This document shows, piece after piece, positions 34,144-47,000 of a stretch of 64,000 bases of DNA (positions are counted from its first letter, which is position 1; every line of letters starts with the position of its first letter). Position numbers and translations under genes: made by a program. The DNA is taken from positions 310,001-374,000 of the forward strand of contig JANCIK010000012.1 in NCBI GenBank assembly GCA_028532985.1, read 5' to 3'. Below the pieces are notes generated by a model. It did no database searches. It was not told where the DNA came from and worked only from the letters and a program-made list of their open reading frames with translations. Origin of the DNA: Stropharia rugosoannulata. Lineage: Eukaryota > Basidiomycota > Agaricomycetes > Agaricales > Strophariaceae.

Positions 34144-35981
34144 TTACATGTTCACAGCTTTCCCTTTAACCATCCTGGATATTGTTGAATGTCCATGTTG
34201 CATTAGGAAGCTGATGCCGTCTATCATGCCATGTCCATGTTCCCTGGAAGTGCATATAGACTTGATGACATCCTCCCCTTGATCCATAGCCGCCGAAAGG
34301 TCACTGTGAAGATGTTGTAAACTAGAGACACTGTGAGCGTGATGGTTTGCAAGTATACGGATTTGCGATGGCCGCTCAGATAGTACGCGTAGGGCATTCT
34401 CTGAATCAAGTAGGGTGCTGTAGTCATACTTGCCTTTCCCACCGTTAGACAGCATATCGCGCAAGGCTTGCAGCCTATGCTTGTTTGTCACCAATTTTTC
34501 GGTTAAACCACCTGACAACATGCTATTCAGCCATTCCTTGATGGTCTCGTCGCTAGCATACTTGTCGGGATTGTCGCAAAAGTCAAAGTAAAATATATGT
34601 GCGTAGAAGTCGAGTATGGAACGCATCCGGATGTGATTAATGATATACGGATCCTACATAAAATAGATAAGTACATGAGAACAGCAACATATATATACCT
34701 ACCTTGTGCACGACTGCGGATGAAATTAAGTCAGCCCCGTCATAGAGTGTGTCCATGTCAGAGTTCATCATCACAAGCGCTCGAGCATGTTGCATGGTGA
34801 GCAACGACTGGTCTCTGTTCTGAGCCTGCAAGTCTCGCATATTCAAGGCCTGACGGGAGAGTCGAGTATTGATGGTCGTAACCCGCCTGATGTTTGCATT
34901 GAGCTGAGACCGCAGGGTTGGAACTAATTGCGCTTTAGTCTTCAGTTCAGAGATCTCGTTCTTTCTCGCATCAACTTCAACGCGCAAGTCCGTAATCTGT
35001 CTCTTCTGGTCCTGGATCGTCTCGCCTTGACGCTTAATCACGTCACCTTGATGATTAATTCGTTCTCCTTGACGCGCAATGACGGCCGCCTGTTCAGAAA
35101 TTTCAAGTTGCTGTTTGTCAACCAGTTTGCCAAGCTTGGTATTACTGGATTCAAGAGATGAAAACCGACTCATGACCATGGATCTAAAATCCATATCAGT
35201 GGTGGGCTCGTCCACTGGCACCTCTTCATCGACAATATGTGAGGTAGACGAAAGAGGTGATGGACCATGACGCCTTTCGGGTTGATAAATATTATGTCGA
35301 GGTTGAGGAGACCCTCCATCAATTTGGGAATGACTGTCATCATCGGATGAGAACTGGGAGGAAGGCGAGGACTGAGGCTGAGGGTTTGGCGAAGATGGTC
35401 CAGACGCTTCAAGCGTCTGGACAGGCGCGAGGAAGGGTCGGCTTCGCCGGGAAGCCACCGGGTATTGACTTGGCACCGGACCTGGTAATGACCCTGACCA
35501 TGACGGTGTCCCTGATCTTGACGATGATGCTGACCGTGACGAGGGTCCTGATCGTTTCGTTGACGTGGACCCTGATACTTGAGCAGGCCCTGGACCAGGC
35601 TGTGACCTTGACATTGAAGGATGAACTGATAGAAGCTGCGGGGATGCAGTTTCTACATTGGGCGCACTGACCAGATCGGTAGTGCTGCGCGGAGAAGACG
35701 ACGACCGCCTTGGTACTACAGAACTTGGTGAGGTCTAACAGTAGAGCAATATACAAGCTCTACTTACAATCAACGTTCTGAGAATGTGATACTCTCAGAG
35801 GAAAGTCGCGCGCGGGGGAATGGCAGGTGGGAGAACGTTGGGGGCTGTGAGGAGCCCCGGGCGCATCTAGCGCACTCCTAGGGGCTGGAGGAAGCCAGAC
35901 GTGTTGGCGGTGTTCGCCCGCAGAACCAACGCTATCGTCGTGGATGCGCCCGGGTCCTGATTTTTTCGCCTTGCGAACCAT
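34144..35981 (-). CDS. Coiled-coil protein of unknown function
   Basis: The clear part is two exons, from about 35735 down to 34703 and 34653-34144, separated by a 49 nt intron (GTAGGT...GTAG). The N-terminal part is very rich in Ser, Pro, Gly and Gln (MSRSQPGPGPAQVSGSTS...), encoded by imperfect repeats of GGTCCTGAT/CAGGGT type. A heptad-rich coiled coil follows (IARQGERINHQGDVIKRQGE, QKRQITDLRVEVDARKNEIS). The C-terminal exon (HIRMRSILDFYAHIFYFDF) is helical and ends MVKGKAVNM. A possible first exon starts at ATG 35981 (MVRKAKKSGPGRIHDDSVG), but its proposed 33 nt intron does not keep frame, so the true start is open. No named family recognised. Confidence 0.6.
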
Positions 35982-36034
35982 AGCAATTGAGAGTGGTAAC
36001 AATCTGTTGTTGGGAACAGAAAGCAATATGATGT

Positions 36035-36160
36035 ACAGTATTTTCTAAAAGTACTACGTGCGCGCTGACTGACACGGCACAGTATGTTCTAAAGATACTT
36101 CGTAGGCACTACTGACACGGTAAAGTATTTTCTAAAGATATTATGCGGGCACTGACAACC
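36035..36160. repeat. Three tandem 43 bp repeats
   Basis: Copies at 36035-36077, 36078-36120 and 36121-36160 share the core AGTATTTTCTAAAGATACT...GCACTGACACGG with about 75-80% identity. They lie just upstream of the ATG candidate at 35981 of the coiled-coil gene, so they could be promoter elements, or subterminal repeats of a transposon. Confidence 0.7.
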
Positions 36161-36655
36161 TTGGGAGATATATGGGCACATGTATTGTACGACAATGGAG
36201 GAAAGCGTAGACGTCCTGCAAAACGTTTGCATGCATGCTGTACAGAACGGGTCTACCTAGCAAAATAAAACATATCCCTCCGGTGCTCGCACAAGACAAA
36301 GAACGAAACCAAGAAAGTAAAACAACTTACGCGATACTGCGGTATAAAAAGATCGAAAACTTGAGGGCAGGCATAAAATCGTGGGAAAGTTATTTATAAT
36401 ATGTGTCATAATCTGCTATTGAATAGGTAGAACATACGAATGAATGGGCATGCTTCAAGACAGGCTAAATATCATTGATTCAGTGGGAAATATTGGCCGT
36501 GTTGTGACTTGACAATGGACAGCACAGTGGGGGTCGGATTGAGCGGATGACTCGGACGAATACGGGGAAACCATTGATTCTGCTAAATATAGTCGCTAAG
36601 AATAGTCGGTTCTGGAACCAAGTTATGATTGACTTAACTGTTTGGAGTGAATTTC
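36161..36655. other. Intergenic between coiled-coil gene and Plavaka transposase
   Basis: No gene in either strand. A TATAAAA (near 36342-36349) occurs but points to no ATG. If the Plavaka element is complete, its downstream terminal repeat should lie here; I could not match one to the region upstream of 40974. Confidence 0.4.
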
Positions 36656-39600
36656 TCACAAATCTGTATTGAAGGCACAGTCATTGTTGGATTCAATATC
36701 ATCGAACTCCGAGTCTGTATCAGAGTCTGTAATTTGAATTACATTGCTGTCTTGGAGATCGTCCTCTTCATTGGCGACAACCAGGGTATTTTGAGGTAGT
36801 AAAATCTCTTCCTCGGAGGACTCGGAAAGGCAATAATCCGAGTTAAACCCGGTCTCTTCAGATAAAGAGTAGTGATCGAGGCTAACCTGACCTTTGTGAC
36901 CAATCCCAAGGCCTAGAAACCTCATGTACATATCACGATCTACAAATCTGAGAATTATCAATACAATATATTTAATCATGAGTAGGAACAATGGCGGCTT
37001 ACACTCCAATGTAGTAGGTCATCCAATCGTCCACTTCACCAGATTGTCTTGCTTCAGTAACACAGCCTGGAGTGGTGAGGAGTAATTCATTTGTTCGGCC
37101 ATCCTTGAATACTGGTATAAGGTGGCATCCTCGTAAGACAAGTGCAGGATCTACGAATCCAAACGCTGATTCGTCGGAATCTGGAATGAATCGCAGCTTT
37201 GGCAGAAGTGCATGCTGTCTCCCAAAGGAAGCTTCAGGAATAACATCGAGCCATCGAACCCAAAGGAAATCTATGCTGCGATAAGAGTAGTTATGCGAGT
37301 CCTTTCCTACGTGTTGCACGTCTGCATGAAAAATTCCAATGACCGCAGCATACCAGAAAGGATGGGAGGCGCGACTGCTGTCCGAAGGAGAAGCTAACAT
37401 AATGAAGGGGTGAGTCCGAGGATTGACAGTATCATATGCCCGTCTTATGTCATACGTAGTGTAATTAACTCGAGCAGTATAGACGCGATATATCGTTTCA
37501 TTCTTGACGCGCACTGTGAGGCGATCTGTTGTCGTAAATTCCTTTTCTGTATCTCCAAGGAGCCGTTGCAGTAGGTGGTCCTTTAATTTGCATATGAAGT
37601 CCTACAGTGCAAAGTATGTAATAAAACAGGCTAAAAGAAATATAAACATACTTTTTTTGCCGGATCATCTGCATTCGTGAGCACGAATGAGTACAGATTT
37701 ATAGGGTTATTGCGAGAATGTGAAATGTGGTAACGGTCTTGCAGGGGTGTTTGGATGGCACTATCAACTTCCTGTCGTTCTCTAGGCAGAAGAGCTTCTA
37801 CTCTGCTATATTTCTTGCCAATTTGTTGAATGGCATCTCGTTTATTGGTGAGACCATATAGCTTCTTCACAAGGCGATGAGCTACCTCCCCCTGCGCGCA
37901 ATTATGAGTTAATTGTAGAAGGGGAGATGATGAAATATCAACTACAATTTGTGTTGAATAAGAGTCTGTCGTTCCAAATATGCGGATGTGATGAACATAA
38001 TCTCCAAAAAAGTGATATTTCACGGTTGACAGGTTAAGGCATTTTCGTTGCTGCTCATTAGAAGGAAAAGAAGAAGGCATATCTATAATAACAGTATGGC
38101 TTGTTCAACTGACATATGTATTCAAACAACTTCAATACGCACCGTGGTTCGAGCGATTATTGGATGTAGCCGCGCTTTCTACAAGATGGCCAGGTATAGG
38201 AACGTCTGATGGGGTATTAGGTACAGCAACCTGTTCAAAAGTAGCATGGGAAGTTCTGGACGTTCCAATCGCTTTAGTAGAACGACGTTTTCGCTTTGCT
38301 ACCTCTCGTGGAAGTTCTTTTGTAGCAAACTGAGAGCATGTGAGCTTTTCGAAGTTCCGCAAGAGAAGGCCGAATTCCGCAGTCAAGGAATCAAGCAAAG
38401 AAAGCGTAGATTCAGTATGTAGACGAAGTTTTGCAAGTGCATGCCATTCCGCCGTTCGATAAAGCAACTTTTTGAGACGAAGGTTGTGGGGTTCCTCGAG
38501 AAGGCCGTCAAAGACAGGAATCGCACACTGGGTTTGACACAGCAATCATGAGACCAGGATTGTTCACAGATACAGTACGGAGTCCACATACCTGTAGCAA
38601 ATCCTCAAAATCGCGGGCAGCAAGCTTTTTCATTTCTGATGAATTTTGAGAGAAAGCTCTGATGGTACCTGATCCAAACGTTGAGATCTGGCGATATCTA
38701 TGAGGCGTTTCAGTATTTAATCATGTTCATAGTATTATGCGAAAACCTTGAGTCAAGCACATTCACCAGACGGTCTGATCCATCGCCTGCCGCGTAGAGT
38801 AACCGAATAAGTTGGGTGAAAAGCGACTTCCAAACGCCTAGTTCGAATTCGTGTAACAAGTCTACAACCAACATTTTTGAAGGATTGAATTGCGACCCAA
38901 GTCTTGCAGAAAAAGCGTTCTAATAACCATATCAAGCAGTTATAGGTGTGTTATGGAGGCATGTGAAGCTTACCACGGTCGGGACACGGGAGAACGTCTT
39001 GAGCAACTTCTCCACGCCACTGCCATCGATGCCTTTTCCAGATGTATAGATAAGTTTCCGCGCTTTTTTGACTGCATTAAACATGATAGTACGCGGCTGT
39101 TCACTGCGGGTGAGAGTATCATCGGGGTGGCCGAGTCTATGCAATGCCGACTTGGTTATTAAACACCTAGGGCAAGGGAAAAGCCCGTTGCTTCTAATCG
39201 TTGCCAGTAAAACCCTGAGTACCAGATTAGTTAGTAGTAGTGATGATACACTTTGGTAGTACATGCAGCGTACTTTTCTGGATAATCAGCTGAATATGTG
39301 AAAATTCTTGGATACACCCTTCGCTCTACCCCATCGATACATGTCACGACCATCCCGTAGGTGCATGCTTTTACAAAATCATCATCTAGAATTATGTTCC
39401 AAACATTTTGCATGAGCTCGCGCCGGCAATGCGTTATGATAGACTGTTTCTGAGTCCTCCACTTGCAGTGGAAGGTCGAAACAGAATCTTGAAAGGAATC
39501 AGGCAGCTGTAAATCACCCATTAAGATCTAGGACAGAAAACGATCAGATGTACTTACAGAAGGAATATAGGCCAAATGATACATCGATCCCGAGCTTGGC

Positions 39601-40974
39601 TGCGCCCGAATGTACTTTGAAAGATTTCCTAGCATGAGGTATATGGGCCAGGCCTTTGCGCTTCCAAAGTTGGTAAGATGTGTAGCATCCGACGAAAACA
39701 TCAGAGCCGCTACGATCTTCTCTCGTTTGCAGTCCAAATCTTCTGGTGGAAGCGGCGAATATCGTTGCACATTTTCATGCTCTTCCAAGAATGCATCTGA
39801 GTTATAGATTTCACCAAATACACGTTCCTCTCTTTGGGTTATCGGAGAAGTGCAGTACAGTTTGAAAGGTGAAAAATGGAAGAGATGAGCCTGAGCACTG
39901 TAAAATGCTTCGGATATCACAATATTCAGCTTGCGATGAAGCAACCCCGGTACAGAAAAGTGTTTGGGAGGGATACCGAGCACACCAGACGGAACTAATA
40001 CCTGGACGCTGCTTTCCACAAACTGGTCATGGAACGAAGACTTTTTCAGAGCCCTGTCTAGACGTAAATTTTCGGTATGCGCGTTGAAGCCGGTGAGATG
40101 ATGTGATGCGAAATCAGGAGCTAGAATTACTTTTTCGACAAATTCGTTTAGTTGTCCTTCGGACTTGGTAGTACTTCCGTTATTCATCCATTGCATAACA
40201 CGATGTATAGTTATGTTTTCAAAGGGCCAATGGGCCGAATTGCCAGATCTAGATATTTCCCATGTAGGACGGAAAGGTCTGTCGGTATGCAGAGGGTTTG
40301 CGGCTAATTCATCCAGAGATAAAGATGCGTCAGGATCCCGCGTAGGTCTTCTAGGATAGTCTCTCCAGATTCCAAAGGAGTTAGCCGTTGTAACCAGACG
40401 ATCTCGTACTATAAGAGTAACTCGTCGAATGCAGCCAACTTCTGGTCCTATTTCATTAGGTGACTCTGGTGCTGGAATAAAGTCTTGAAAACGTCGCGGG
40501 AGTCGATAGTTTCGTCGAGGACGGCCTGCTTTCGTCAGATTCTGCGGCGCCGCGGCAATCCGAATATCTGTATCAATACCGTCCAGCGAAACAACGTTGT
40601 GCGTTTCATCGATATTTATGTCCTCGGAAACTTGGGTTTCATTGTCCTGGTTCTCTAATGCGAAAGACCTTTTCACGTCTTCCGAATGAGACGGTAGGTT
40701 GGTAAATTCAATGGCTGCCTAGTACATGCATAGTAAATCTTAGTACGATGGAAAGAGATATAGAAATACATATACATACCTTTAATCGATGTTTCTTGTC
40801 CAGTGCCTTTGGAAGATGGCTGAGCAAATGACTCATGCGGCCGGTGGCTTTGCGCGTCTCTTGAGCCGCATGGCGGAGGCACTGAGCATGAACACAGTTT
40901 TTTTTGTGCCGGAACAGGTTTGTGCTGACAGTAAACGTGCGATTGCAACCCGCTACACATGATAGTTTTTCCAT
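36656..40974 (-). CDS. Plavaka-family (CACTA-like) transposase
   Basis: Start ATG 40974. Exon 1 (40974-40780) encodes a C2H2-like finger (SCVAGCNRTFTVSTNLFRHKKNC). Exon 2 (40718-39558) carries KAWPIYLMLGNLSKYIRAQP and ends AYIPS; exon 3 begins at 39506 with LPDSFQD, restoring the hallmark AYIPSLPD of Plavaka transposases. Later exons give the CPRCLITK zinc ribbon-like motif, RTIMFNAVKKAR, LVVDLLHEFELGVWK, ELPREVAKRKRR, FVDRDMYMRFLGLGIGHK and an acidic tail ending at 36656. I saw no stop inside the inferred exons, so it may be functional. Plavaka elements are DNA transposons common in basidiomycetes. Intron borders beyond exon 3 are inferred. Terminal inverted repeats were not found. Confidence 0.85.
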
Positions 40975-41412
40975 GAATAAAGCTATATTGTCGAATCAGG
41001 ACACAAGCAAGAGGAACCAGATGTGGAAGCAATGGCGACGAGGTAGTGTCGATAGCATATAATCCTGCAAACATACTGAAATTTCAGTCATTTATAACTT
41101 TGGTACTGACCTAGAGCGTATAGCGGCTGCGATGGCTGCTGAACCAATTATTACTGACTCATTTGTTCCAATCATAATGTCAAGCCGGTGCCGTTAGTAC
41201 ATAGTGAGTCTACCATTACAAGATATATATTTTATGTCCATCATAATTAAACAATTCCGACTTAAAGGTATTCACAAATAGCAAGTATTCCGATTGTGGC
41301 AGTCTCCGTGAACAATAAGAAATAGAAGTACAGAGTTAGTAGGGTTAAGCCGTTGAGTAAATAATTATGGAAGAAATAAACAGTACTTTCAACTGGTGCA
41401 TGATGGGGTTAA
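40975..41412. other. Intergenic upstream of Plavaka transposase
   Basis: Between the transposase start and the 3' end of the Spt5-like gene, both minus-strand. It would hold the transposase promoter and perhaps one transposon terminus. AT-rich; nothing identifiable. Confidence 0.4.
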
Positions 41413-43575
41413 TCACTTTCTTCGAGAGGCAGGATAAACTTGGACAACGTCGGAGACAGCAAATTGTCGATCCGGATTTTTTCTGGTTGGAGTACAAGTC
41501 CCTATCTTGCGCAGCGTACATATGTCACCTTCTACCCGTAGAACTCTTAGCTGTACTCCCTTCAAATCTCCTGTCTTCGGTACAACGAGGTCGCCATCGG
41601 ATTTCGGTGGTAGAGGAGTGACTGAATCGAGAGGAAGTAACTTGGTGGACATCTTTTCCCTCACTTTGGCAAGGCCATTTTCTATTCCCAAAAACTCCAC
41701 GTACGGACAGTCAGGCGATGAATCAAGTGCTTCCAGTTTGATTCTCCAGTTCCATACAAGCGTATCATCGAGCCAATGTACCGGACGGGCAGGAGGAACA
41801 GGCGAAGGAGATCGAGATAGGAGAGGCGTCCTAGACGAAGGGTCCCAAGCTGGGCTAAGCTGATTCAACGAGCTTGACGAATCTGAAGGCTCCCAAGCCG
41901 GTGTATTTGCAACCATGGAAATCATTGACACAGCTTCAAGTTCGGACGTTGACCAGGGGATCTCCGTGTGTTCAACAGGCCTTCCGGTGATTAGGTTATG
42001 ACTGACTATGTCGTCATGTTTCCTAAGTTAGCGTAATTAGTAGCGTATACACACAAAAAGACATTATAAGCTTACAGACACGCTAGATCCGTCAGTGCGA
42101 TTTTGACGGTCTGTTGGAACTGAGTGTCCAGCTGTAGAAAAGCGTACCCATCTACGGTGGTCGACTTGATGACGCCCTTGTACCCCTTCAATACGTGAGT
42201 GCCAATCACTATGACGCGCTTCGAAGTATATATATCGTTAGGGTTTTTTCCGCCTAGTTTTCCCCGGATTGCAAGAGGATTTTCAGCCTGCGGCGGTTTA
42301 CTAGCAATGCTGAGTGGTTTGTTGTAAAACTCGGCGTCTGTCCGGGAGAGCCTGAACTGTCAAGATGTCAATGGGTGAATACTAATACATTGAATAACAA
42401 GTACCTCCTTGTAAGATTCGGCATTTAACACACATAAATCTCCCTCTACGACACCTATCACCCAGCCCGTTAAACCCTTACTTATGCCATCAACCGCTCG
42501 AACATGATCGCCTACAGTGAAAGCCGCTCGCATAGTGTCCAGAGCCATTTCTTCCACAGAATCTTGAGCGGGCAAATATACGGTAACCGTACGTTCTTTG
42601 ACTTCCTTGACCTCCCCTATAGAATGAATGTACGGTCCAGTCGTAACTTTCACCCTATTCCCAATCTTTATATGAGATTGCGCAATTCGCTGCTCTGTCA
42701 GTTTGGATACCGCAGTAGAGATGAGCCCTGTTGACCGAAACAATTGCAATTCGGTTGATGTAGGAAGTGGTTCCAGTAAGGGTAGAACAGTGATCTTCGC
42801 CAGTTCGACCAATATGCAACCTTCAGCCGAGTACATGATACCTTTCCAGTTAAATGAACCGCTTGGCCCAACCTTTGCAGCCTTTCGAATACCAAGACTC
42901 CTATGCATGGCTAGAGCTTGAGGAGGCCGTGACTGACCTTCATTTCGATGTTCCAATCCTGTATTTCTCGGAATCAGAGCGAGATACCAGGTATCGTCTC
43001 CCTCGAGCTGTCTTATAAGACCAGTGTCGCCTGAATATCTCCCCCATTTCCTTTGTCTCCCTCCCACCTTCGCCCATGGCCAACGTTCTTCAGACTTGAT
43101 GAATTCAATGCCCTTCATGATGCGCTCTTTCAAAACATGATCAAGATTCTTGAAAACATCTTCCTCAAGAAAGGGCCATGCTTCAAGTCGCCAGGAATGG
43201 AGTTCTATGACATCGTGTTCAGAATCAACACTTTGTTGAGACGAAACACTACTCTCCAAGGTATCGACAGTATTCTTTCGATGCATCGTACCATGAGATG
43301 TATCCAAATTGGCACGCGCACGCGCACGCTCTAAGACTCCCTGCCAGTGATTTTCATCTTCCACTTCTTCCTGTGCTCTTGCTAGGTATTGATGTGAATT
43401 TAATGGGTCCCCTTGACCGCTTAAGGCGCTATCTGCTGTTCATAAGGCACCGTTGTAAATACCATCACCAGCCTGGCAGCATACCTTCAATGAATCCTCG
43501 ACTCTCAGTGAAATTCTCGTCCTCCTCGGACTCCGAACCGGATCCATCAACAGCCTGTAGATCGAGAAATACATT
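41413..43575 (-). CDS. Spt5-like protein with KOW domains
   Basis: An acidic N-terminal exon (near 43575-43490: FLDLQAVDGSGSESEEDENF) precedes a long exon to about 42405 and two more to the stop at 41413. The order acidic start, NGN-like segment (WYLALIPRNTG) and several KOW-type segments (IGNRVKVTTGPYIHSIGEVK, FTVGDHVRAVDGISKGLTGW, KRVIVIGTHVLKGYKGVIKS, KTGDLKGVQLRVLRV) follows the transcription elongation factor Spt5. A Ser/Pro/Trp-rich stretch (AWEPSDSSSS, AWDPSS) resembles the C-terminal repeat of Spt5 but lies before the last KOW-like segment. Agaricomycetes carry many such divergent Spt5-like paralogues; this one is shorter than true Spt5 and unlikely to be the essential copy. The first exon is not defined. 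Divergent from the JmjC-like gene. Confidence 0.62.
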
Positions 43576-43858
43576 CTACAACGATGTAAGTACATTAGTT
43601 ATGCATCTTCTTGCGAGTAAATTGTTCCTATGAAGCTACCCGTAGATGCGCCATTCAATAGTTGGTGATTAAAATAGTCTATGCTAGCTATTCTACGTAC
43701 AAGCCTCGGGCAATAAGATGAAGCGAAGAAGGTGTTTAATTGATGGAAGTACGAATATATACCGTCACGTCTTCCGGGTCGGCATAATTTAACCACGTGC
43801 TCTGCACCTTTGGTTCTGGAACCAAGGCACCGAGGACTAATGACAAATATTGCTATTT

Positions 43859-43926
43859 ATACCTACCCTAAATATTGTCCGTGCTAAATATGCACATCTG
43901 CGCGTCGAAGTTGCTTCTTTCGACTC
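43859..43926. repeat. Promoter-region segment repeated at 48764-48828
   Basis: ATACCTACCCTAAA, then a TAAATATG word and a TTCTTCTTTC word, occur in the same order and spacing at 43859-43926 (100 bp upstream of the JmjC-like ATG) and at 48764-48828 (300 bp after that gene's stop), about 70% identical by eye. It suggests a former tandem gene copy or a shared promoter element. Confidence 0.5.
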
Positions 43927-44026
43927 ATCACTGAATTCTTGGTCAGGTCGCTGCAGACAAGTTTGTGGTATCGAAATTCTTGTTTCAAAGGTGTAGGGTC
44001 TGTCTGTTAGGAGTAGTAAATACGAA

Positions 44027-47000
44027 ATGGAAACAGACTCGCCGGAGGCAAACTCGGAGACTGTGTCTGTGTTCTCAAACGCAGGCGATTTAAAGCAAAG
44101 TATGATAATTGAACATATCTTCTGTGAAACACATGGTTTAATATATATTACAGTAAGAGAATTTTGTGCACGGTGTCTCGTAATTCAAGAGTGTCCACTT
44201 TATCGCTTGGATACGCAACACGATCTGACTCAAATTTTCCCGGAAGGGAGCCCATTCCACGTAAGTCGCAATATCTATGTTTATTTTGAAGTCTATAAAG
44301 AATTTTCTAATATAATACATTATGGTAGCACATTGCTCGCAGAGTGCAGAACTATGAACAACGCCTCTCTACATCAATAACCAACGAAGATGCGCTAATT
44401 CGGTACCTTCTTCAAGACTCTTCGACTTCTGGTGTTGAGATATCGACGAGAACTGTGGCCATTAATAGCCATCATGTCTCTGCTCTACTTGCAGTATACC
44501 GGCTTCTCGACTTGAATCTACTGTATAGCGATTCACATATTCCTCACACACTCCATCCTCTGCGTCTCAACAGCATACGTACTGAAATGTTCGACGCGTC
44601 TAAGAACGCGAAGGGTAGCATCTTATGGAAGAAACTTGACAATTGGAGAGATGTACTTATTAAGTTTCAAGACTCGTATAAACTCTGGACTTCTCAAGAA
44701 GAACAAGGCCACAGGGACGTCGGCTCATTGCCTTTTGAGGGTTCACTTGCTCTTCTACGAGGGCTGGCCGACTATTATTCTGCCGATAAAGGCAATAACA
44801 TCGTGAAGAACTTCCTCGGCGCGGCTCTGCATTGGACATGCATGCTCGAAATGTCATCCGCCGATGTCAAAACGCTTCCGTCCCTTCCAGAAACCGTACA
44901 AGATATTTTCGACTCAGAGGCTCTTGAACGTGTAAAGGCGGCCTATGGAGCTGACAGCATTACAAAGATCGACAATTACCTCAATGCCCACAGTCATGGA
45001 GCGTTAGTCTTACCTTTACACCTATCCCTGCTGCTCACACCGCTTTTCTTGTTAATGCCGTTTGCCCTTATCACAAGCAAATTCCCGCGCGATCTACTGA
45101 ATGTTGTCAGTATTATTTCATAGCCTCTGGGACACTTACAGAACCACCTTATAGTTGACACGGGCCATTGGTAATGGGAAGCCAAAGATTCTTATGAAGG
45201 TGGAAATGGAAATTTGGAGTGCTTTTTTAAGGATAACAACGCATTCGAGTCGACCAGAGATCCACCGCTCCCTTCAACAATTAATTAGTTCACAATCCTT
45301 TGTTGAGGTCACCAAGATGTTGCCTAGTGATCAAGCTTTCTCATTCTTCCGACGTAAGTTTTCCAATGAGTAGGTTGGTACAGGCTATATAATTAACATA
45401 TATGTGATTCCGTCGCTCGTATATCTCACCAAGCAGCTTCTGGAGCACCCTCAATATCATCGTCCTTTGCTGCTCAACCGACTCCTACTCAACCAAATCC
45501 TACTGAACTAACTTCCGCTCAACCGACTTCCGCTCAACTGACTCCTACTCAACCAAATTCTGCTCAACTGGCGACCGTTCCTGATGTGGACATGGAATAT
45601 GATGATATGGTTGGGTTTTCTGAGGGCGATGCGGCAAGCCCACAGTGCGCAGGAGGTGACGTTGTGGGCATAGATCGCACATTCACTCACCATACAACTT
45701 ATGGAGACGAAGGGCAGACGAATCACAATGTGGACAGCGGAAGGACAGCTGTTACTACATGCACAGAACAGTCATCCCTTTTTGTTCATCCACCTCCTAT
45801 CCAACCGGCTCCTGTCAATGAGGTGGATATGGGTTATAATGAAACAAGAGTTATTGAGGACCGCGGAGCGAGTGTGGCCGAAGCTAGCCTACAGTACGCA
45901 GGAGGTGGGATTGTGTCCAGCGTTAACATGGACGGTGGAAAAACGGATAATCTAGTATTAGAACGATTTGCTGGCTCTCGTGACAACAGTCCCCCTATAT
46001 TGCCACCACATGACGGGCAGTTAAGCATTAATGCAGATAATGGTATGGATTTCACCAGTGCCGAGACTGAGGAGAACAGCCGCGACGACATGGATACCGA
46101 AGTTTTGCCCCATATCAACGTCGAAGTCAATACTCAGCGTGCTGCTGAAGTTGTGAACATATTACAGGATGTTGGACGTAATCGTAACCATAAGAAACGC
46201 AAGAGGAAACCAAAAACCTATAATGAACGAAAGAAACAAATGTCTGGAGAATTTAACACATATGACGACGACTTCGATATGGAGTCGGAAGAAGAATTGG
46301 AGATAGATGTCAGTCAATGGGTCAAACTAGAAGACGACATACTTGTAAGTTATCACATATGCGCTCAAGTACCTTTGAGCATACTTAACAGTATCTGCAG
46401 GTGAAGGCCCCCGTTTGCAACCTTGACTTATCTGTGAAGTCAAATTCGAAGAAACTAAGCTTGGAACGACTCTTCAAAGCTTGGGGACCACAGGGCCAGA
46501 CACTCGAGTTTGAACCTTTGTGTCACGCAAGTCCTTCCCTTCGATATGATCAAATAACAGCTGAACCAGTCTTCTAGCATCGTACTACACTGGAAACTAT
46601 GCGATCGTTATTTTCCCTTGTTGAAGAGGGCTATGAAAATAAAAAACCCTTGTATATTAGAAACGACTCCCAAAACAGTTCGGCAAGACCATCTGTTTTC
46701 CGAGTCATAACCGAAGCTACCTTTGTTGACATGCATCAATCTGATGTGCAAGACATATTGCGTAGACAGCATATCGTCATCACAGACAAACGGCAAAAAG
46801 CGCTAAGTTTTGAAGACGCTTTGCTTGATATTGCACATGTCGATACAGTTACTAGTATTCAAGGCAGGTTGCTTGTCTCTAGTTCAATAACCATCTGACA
46901 CATTATATTATGAAGACCTAAGCATCCCAAACAGCCTCCCCCGGACCCGTACGGGAACAATCGGCAATCTTCTTGAGGCTTCGAAGTCGACGGACTCGAA

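Noticed and set aside
39127..39160. GGGTGGCCGAGTC word resembling the 5' half of a tRNA-Ser/Leu
   Set aside because: It lies inside the Plavaka coding sequence and no anticodon or T arm follows.
36608..43826. Shared 15-mer GGTTCTGGAACCAAG at 36608 and 43812 as possible ends of a transposon carrying Plavaka and Spt5-like genes
   Set aside because: One or two shared 15-mers are expected by chance in 64 kb, flanks show no further match, and they are direct rather than inverted.
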